From positions 78,653,127 through 78,717,126 of the forward strand of contig CM077023.1 in NCBI GenBank assembly GCA_039090855.1: a stretch of DNA of 64,000 bases, written 5' to 3'. Below are positions 58,185-64,000 of the stretch, piece after piece. Source of the DNA: Macrothele yani. Its lineage: Eukaryota; Arthropoda; Arachnida; Araneae; Macrothelidae. The notes beneath the pieces were generated by a model. It made no database searches. It was not told the origin of the DNA and was given only the letters and a program-made list of their open reading frames with translations. Position numbers and translations under genes: made by a program. Positions within the stretch are counted from its first letter, which is position 1; every line of letters begins with the position of its first letter.

Positions 58185-59649
58185 CACTGGCGGAAAGTGA
58201 AAAAAGAACACCAAGAAGGAGTTGGCGGACGATCATGAAACTTACATGTCACCAAGAAGGAGTTGGCGGACGATCATGAAACTTACATGTTAATGGGGTC
58301 GAGTTTACGTAGGTGTGATGTTAATTTCGGGACCAACCGGTGAGCGCTTACGCCACAGCACGGCATAATATGCAAATTATCGTCGGTGGTATTTAAGGAG
58401 TACGGCGAAGTGAATGTAATCAGTCGTCGGCGTACGGACACGTGCGAAGACCCTGAAGAAGCTGCAATGCCTGGACATGGAAGACGTGTACGATTTCAGC
58501 AGTTATCGGACTTTGAGCGAGGTCATCTAGTCTGACTCCGCGAGGCCGGGTGGTCGTATTGCAGAGCGAATTGGATAGGAAGTATCGGTGGTGGTACGGT
58601 GGTGGTACGATGGTGGCGCAGATGGTCCGAGGAACATTCCCACACGAGCAGACGTGGAACCGGGAGTCACAGACGGACTGATGAGCGCACCGATGGACGC
58701 ATAAGAAGAGCGGCGTTGTCAAGCAGAACATCCACTGCGACGCAAATCCGAGCTGCCGTTGCACCTGAGGTGCCTGTGCGAACAATCCACAACCGTCTAC
58801 TGAATGCAGAACTAGGTGCACGTGTGCCTCTGCCATGTGTACCTCTGACTCCAGCCCACAGTCAGGAACGGCTGCAGTGGTGTCGCCAACGTCTGCACTG
58901 GAGAACGCAATGGCGATCTGTTTTGTTCAGCGATGAAAGCAAATTCTGCTTGGGAGCCTCCGATGGCCGTATGCGTGTTCGCAGACGCACAGGGGAGCAT
59001 CTCCACCCTTCTTGCATCCGCCAGCGACGCACAGGGCCTACACCTGGTCTGGGGAGCTATCAGCTATCACTAACGTACACAACTAGTGTTTGTACCGGGT
59101 ACGTTAAACAGCACCTCCTACATCAACAACATTATTCAGCCCGTTGTTGTGCCATTTGTAAGGTCGGTCCATCGTGGTGTTTTCCAGCAAGATAACGCAC
59201 GACCACACACGGAACGTGCAACACAACATGCACTTCAGGGTGTGAGAAAACTTCCAGGGCCTGCACGTTCACCGGATTTGTCCCCCATTGAGCACGTGTG
59301 GGATTTTATGGGACAACGACTTATCCGGTCTCCACGGCCAGCCACGACCATCCCCGATTTATACGTCCAGGTTGAGGATGATTGGAACTCAATACCCCAA
59401 ACTTACATCCAATATCTGTAACGACAGACTCCATGCCAGAATTGCACAGTGTGACGCAGTTCATGGCGGTTCAACCTCGTACTAACCATGTTACATGGAA
59501 ATGTTATTTTTCAGTTTACCAGCAATTACAGCTGTATTTTGCCATAATGTTTTGATCACGTTATCGTCTGTATTCCGTTATTATGCTGTATAAATTTCGT
59601 TGGTATCAGAAGTCTCCTTCTTGGTGTTCTTTTTCACTTTCCGCCAGTG
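58185..59649 (+). mobile_element. Tc1-like transposon, family G
   Basis: The TIRs are long and nearly perfect over about 37 bp (CACTGGCGGAAAGTGAAAAA start). TA is at 59650-59651; the left flank has CA (58183-58184). A 41-bp tandem duplication starts at about 58212 and copies the end of the left TIR (ACCAAGAAGGAG) plus the next 29 bases. Confidence 0.94.
58466..59421 (+). pseudogene. Tc1 transposase, family G
   Basis: The N-terminal block is near 58466 (MPGHGRRVRFQQLSDFERGH in frame). GRIAER-type helix-turn-helix residues follow in another frame. Then STATQIRAAVAPEVPVRTIH, a LLNAELGARVPLPCVPLT block, the first catalytic block VLFSDESKFCLG, and after a frameshift VFQQDNARPHTERATQH and ARSPDLSPIEHVWDFMGQRL. 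The spacing from D of QQDN to the last E is 32 residues in this copy, two fewer than usual for Tc1. At least two frameshifts. Confidence 0.88.
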
Positions 59650-59651
59650 TA

Positions 59652-60598
59652 TGACAGGAATTCAAAATTCGGTTTTCCAAGTTACAATGCAAAATAATGC
59701 TCTGAAATAGGAAATCTGTTTTTGATAATTCAATTGCAGTTTTTCGCATTCAATTTGAAATCAGATAGTTTTTGCCAATCCACTGTAAAGCCACATAAGA
59801 AAAACGTAGTGAAAATCCGAGTGGTAAAGCAAAATTTGCTGAAATGTCTTTGTTCAGCACTTCGATTAACAAGATCCTATGTTTTTCATTTGGATTGTTG
59901 CAGTCCTCCAGGATATCCATGTTCCCAAATTTTTGAAGACAAGTCTCTCACATCTCAATCTGATCTTGCACCCAACAAATGACGCGCCTTGGGTAACTGA
60001 CCAAACGTGAAGTGAGAGTGCCTTAAATGTACGTCACAGTCATCAGTCAAATTTTGCTGAACAAAATTTGAAAGAAAAATCGGAAACTGAAAAGAAAGAA
60101 GGAGCTATTGTCAACAATCGCAAGGGATGGTAGATTCATCAGGAGTGGACTTGGAAACTATCTCTTGTTCAAAAAATATCAAATCTTGCACATTAAGCCT
60201 CACACCCATTCACTCACCCCATTCGGTACTATTTTGAGCTTCAAACATATTCGATGCAGTTGCCATGCAGCGGACCTCATTCGATGCTATTAGAATAGAA
60301 GCTGAACTGTATTCTAGTGTCGCAGAAATTCAAGGTTTAACTTTAGGATTTTCCCATTCCACTCAAAAATCAGTGGTAAGTATAGAGGTGTTAACTTGCA
60401 TGCACTTCACCCTCCATAGATTCTTTCTTATAGGAAACAGGATGCCATCGACCTGCTGATCTGTAAATTGTGAGGGCATTTGCAGCATTCGGAACTTCCC
60501 TGAAGGTTGAACTAGGTGTAGAAACTTAAAATGAATGAATTTTAATTTTGCGTATTAGTGCACAACTCTGGCACGATTTGGTGTTGCGTTTTTATATA
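59652..60598. other. Unassigned interval
   Basis: Includes an 86-codon open frame at 59722-59982 with a cluster of cysteines near its end (CLCSALR, then DCCSPPGYPC) but no domain I recognise. Confidence 0.4.
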
Positions 60599-61824
60599 CA
60601 CATATGGCCACAAAAATGCAAACTTTTTTTAAGTATCAATCAGGGACACCTTTGTTGCGAATGAAAGCAGGTATGCGACGCGGCATGGACTCTGAGGTGC
60701 TAGAGTTCTTTTAGGTCCAAAAAGAGCCATTTTTGCAGCAAAATATCGCGCAACACTTTCAGTGTTGACGGAAAAGAATATCGACGCCGAACAACTCTTG
60801 CCACCATGTCCCACTCATTTTCAATACGATTGAGATCAGGGGACTGTGGAGATCAGGGGAGACATCGTAGTCCTTCTCGTACACATCAAATCATTTCTGC
60901 ACGACTCTGGCACGATGTGATGTTGCGTTGTCATCCATAAAGATCGCATCGGATGCAAGAAAAGAGTAACATTGTGTGTGCACTTGGTCCGCTACAGCAC
61001 TCAGGTATTCTCTGGATGCCATCTTACCTTTCATTTGGTATCAGTTGGCATAGTTCGTACTGAGCGAACATCCCACATAACATGGCGATACTTCGAGATG
61101 CTTGGATTGTGTTCACTAGTCACTCCTGGTCCATCGCTTCATTAGGGAAGACAGTCTGTGATGATTATTATTGCAAAACAATGTATAGCGTGATTTAGCT
61201 GACCACATCACTTCTTTCTATTGCTCTACTGTCACTTCACGGCGTTTTCGGAGCCACTATAAGCTGCTTTCTCTGTTTTTGCTGAGACAAATGACTTCTG
61301 AATGGTAAGATGACTTTCAGCACCCAGCATTTTTGTTTGTTTGTTTTAACTTCCTACGTATAGTTCGGATCGAAATGGGCTGTTCCTGGCCTTAGCTGAA
61401 TTCAGCACCCAGTTGCTGTACACTGTAAGGGCTGTTCTTTCGTAAATCCTCCTAGCAACACGTAGGGCACCCTCTTCAAGTCTAGTTTTTCAGCCACATT
61501 TATGCCTTTTGGATATAAAAGATTTGCTTGTCTTCCAGTCGGTAAACACCTTCGAAATGGTTACTTTTGAGGAAACACTCTTTTTGTTCTGTTAATCACG
61601 ATTTCAGCAAAACGTACGCCTGCGGTTAGACCTTTTTTGAATTCCGAAAAGTCCTAAGTTTTTCCATGTGCTTACATGATCATTCTACAGATGAATAATC
61701 TGTACTCTCTCTATAAAGAACAAAACAAAGCGACACAGCCCAAGTGACTCCTACATTTGCGTATATTGGTGTTTATTATCGGTGACTGTCTTATAAAGCT
61801 TAGTAATTTTTGGGAGAGACAGTG
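60599..61824 (-). pseudogene. Tc1-like element, family H, decayed
   Basis: The left CACATATGGCCACAAAAATG and right GGGAGAGACAGTG ends are weak inverted partners with TA outside both. On the minus strand, SPDL, then IENEWDMVARVVRR from the last catalytic motif is readable near 60800-60850, with a MDDNATSH-like block near 60930. The N-terminal half is eroded. A 13-base direct repeat GAGATCAGGGGAC / GAGATCAGGGGAG lies at 60832-60862. Confidence 0.7.
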
Positions 61825-61826
61825 TA

Positions 61827-62402
61827 TATATATTGTAAAATTAGATATTGCCATATATTTTAAAAATATCAAAATTTTTACTATATAATTTGTTACTTTT
61901 TACGACGGCTACATTACTACCCCGACGTTCAGTGTTTAATGGTCATGCCTTTGTTGGCGTTACGGGATGAATTCATCAGGACTTGAATGGTAGCCGTAGT
62001 AAAAAGGCAGCGAGAATGTAGTTTTTCGACGCTGCGAGTCGTCCTCCAATTGCGCGTGTTGATATTGGAGGAATCTACGTGTCTTCGGATGGTAGACAGC
62101 GATGCTGTCGGTGTCATTCTGGCTGCCCACATTACCGCACGATATCCCCTTACAGTTGTTTGTCTGGGCCAGCCACTGCCTTAGGATCCGGTATGTGTGC
62201 GTCGAATTTCTAATCATTTGCATGCATGGCCAGCATATATTTCCATGCTGAGTTCCGTCGTCGATGGACTATTTTATCAGGGTGCTTCAATTTTTTGGAC
62301 AGAAAATGTCTTACCCCACGGGTCCGGTATCTGGGGAAACTATTATGCGAAAGTCGATGTTAAAATTTTGTGTATACCAGACAAATCTTAACTTTAAAAC
62401 TA
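61827..62402. other. Unassigned interval
   Basis: Two overlapping minus-strand frames (61929-62223) share no recognisable domain. Nothing else seen. Confidence 0.4.
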
Positions 62403-63925
62403 CACTGCTGGACAATTGCTAAGGACGGATGACAATAGCAACCATAAAATGGAAGGCAGGAAAATGTGGAAATTAGCATAAGTGCGGGATACAGTAAGAC
62501 GTGTTGTGCGTATGCAAATTTTGGATTGCCGAACTTGTTCGTGACGTCATAGCGCTGATAAGAGATATAAAGGATTTGACGCGTATTGACCGTTGTTGTT
62601 CAAACGCAAAATTGAAAGGGAAAGAATCAATTGACGTACTTGCAATTTTCAGTATGTCTTCCCGACATCACCTAGATGATTTTACGCGTGGCCGTATTAT
62701 TGGCAAGATTGAAGAAGGGCGAAAAATAACAGATGCTGCCAGGGAGTTCGACGTCAGCCACAGTGTTGTTTCAAGGCTTTGGAAATCATTTCAAACAAAT
62801 GGAGAGTGTAGCAAACGTCACGGGGAGGTCGTGTTTGCAGTACGATACCTGCAGAAGATCGGTACATAGTGCTATCAACAAAAAGACACCGGCGCAGCAC
62901 AGCTAGTGAGGTAGCAAATCAGTTTATGGCTGCTACTGGCAAGCGGATCTCTCGAAAAACTGTCGCCAGACGTTTGCTTGAAGGAGGACTATACGCCCGC
63001 CGTCCTGTTGTGTGCATACCATTGCCCAGACGTCACCGTACCGCCCGTTTGCAATGTTGCCATCAACATCGCAATTGGATTGATAACGACTGGTCTGCTG
63101 TCCTCTTCTCAGATGAGAGTAGATACAGTCTATCGCCTGATTGTCGACGACAACTGATCTGGCGTGATAGTGGTACTGCATATTGTCCAGCAAACATACA
63201 GGAAAGGGACCGATATCCGACATGTAGTGTCATGGTATGGGCTGGCATCATGATCAATGGCCGTACGTCCCTCTATGTGCTTCCAACTGTGACTATGACT
63301 GGCCAACGATACATTAATGATGTTCTGCTACCTCATGTTCCGTGGTGCTGTCGGTGATAGATTCATTTTCATGGACGACAACGCAACATGTCATCGAACA
63401 GTCGCTGTCCAGGAGTGTCTTGAGAGCGAGGATATTCAACGCCTCGTATGGCCAGCACGTTCTCCAGATCTGAATCCCATTGAAAATGTGTGGGATGTTT
63501 TGGGGAGGAGTCTTGCTGGTCGCCAATGCCCTCCAATAAACAAGGACACCCTCATCCGTGCGCTGACAGAGGAATGGGATAAATTACCCCAACAGCTGCT
63601 TGATAATGTTGTGCAAAGCATGACACGACGTGTGGAATCTTGCATCGCCCTCCATGGTGGCCATATCCCGTATTGACATTTTACGCCGGAACGCCTGCGG
63701 ACGGTAATTGCATATTTTTCACGTTTACGTATTCTGCACAAAATGGCCTGTTTGTCCCTTGAACACGTTCCAAAGCCTTCTGGATTTCAGAGCACAATAA
63801 ATTGTCTTTCTTGTAATGTCCTGGCATTCTGACATTATTTTATTTCATTTGGCATCCAACCACACTTACTTTTTTATGCGCTATATAGCCGTTTATGATC
63901 CGTCCTTAGCAATTGTCCAGCAAGG
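62403..63925 (+). mobile_element. Tc1-like transposon, family A copy 2
   Basis: Same TIRs as the copy at 1654-3197 (CACTGCTGGACAATTGC start). The right end has CAAGG where CAGTG is expected. TA at 62401-62402 and 63926-63927. Length 1,523 bp. Confidence 0.95.
62655..63676 (+). pseudogene. Tc1 transposase, family A copy 2 (DD34E, two frameshifts)
   Basis: Start ATG at 62655 (MSSRHHLDDFTRGRIIGKIE). The helix-turn-helix region ends at VSRLWKSFQTNG. A four-base G run near 62822-62825 shifts the frame where five would keep it. The frame resumes at VLSTKRHRRSTASEVANQF. Catalytic blocks AVLFSDESRYSLS, FIFMDDNATCHRT and SPDLNPIENVWDVL are intact, with 34 residues between D and E. An 8-base deletion near 63340 breaks the frame between LLPHV and AVGDRF. 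It ends at GGHIPY, as copy 1. Confidence 0.93.
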
Positions 63926-63927
63926 TA

Positions 63928-64000
63928 TAACGCATATCGAAATAAGCAACATGGTTTAAATGGTCAAGGATGAAAGAATGTCACGCAACATTAGATTTGA
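63928..64000. other. Right edge of window
   Basis: 73 bases beyond the Tc1 element with no recognisable content. Confidence 0.4.

Overview
The window is eukaryotic nuclear DNA that is AT-rich, low in coding content and packed with mobile elements. I found no intact single-copy host gene, no rRNA and no functional tRNA in 64 kb. The transposon mix suggests an arthropod: many Tc1/mariner elements, RTE-type LINEs, an RNase H-bearing I/Jockey-like LINE, tRNA-derived SINEs, and hAT, Merlin and CACTA-like remnants. A chelicerate is my best guess, but that rests on general familiarity with such repeats and is weak.

Layout. 1-4.1 kb: an RTE 3' fragment, two SINE copies, then a satellite of about 150-bp monomers split by a Tc1 element (family A, copy 1). 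5.3-6.8 kb: Tc1 family B copy 1 carrying a SINE. 7.4-10 kb: a SINE split by a 5'-truncated LINE. 10-13.7 kb: mostly unassigned. 13.8-17 kb: two decayed Tc1 elements, one holding a palindromic MITE. 17-21 kb: SINEs, an RTE tail and a long inverted repeat. 21.3-23.7 kb: Tc1 family C copy 2 and a short hAT-like element with a perfect 8-bp target duplication. 25.4-29.9 kb: a 4.46-kb element with terminal inverted repeats of about 500 bp, a perfect 8-bp duplication, a decayed cysteine-rich protein gene, a SINE and two foldback MITEs.

30.5-45.2 kb is a nested stack. A mariner gene on the minus strand is cut twice: by a 1.27-kb hAT-like element and by a 12-kb element with CACTGTTAAAAATTT ends flanked by TA. 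Inside the 12-kb element lie an RTE LINE with target duplication, a Merlin transposase remnant, hAT remnants, a tandem repeat of about 235 bp and a compound microsatellite. 45-50 kb: a possible THAP remnant, a SINE, an RTE fragment with a perfect 12-bp duplication and a foldback enclosing a Tc/mariner-like relic. 50.3-53.9 kb: a second RTE copy interrupted by Tc1 family B copy 2. 54.5-64 kb: a run of Tc1 elements of several families (one carrying a SINE), an RTE tail, and family A copy 2.

The genes do not form a working host pathway. What the window records is insertion history: nine junctions can be dated relative to each other because one element interrupts another. The strongest leads are the satellite whose monomers each carry a CTCF-like core motif at nucleosome-like spacing, the unclassified 4.46-kb long-TIR element, and the 12-kb CACTG-ended element inside mariner.
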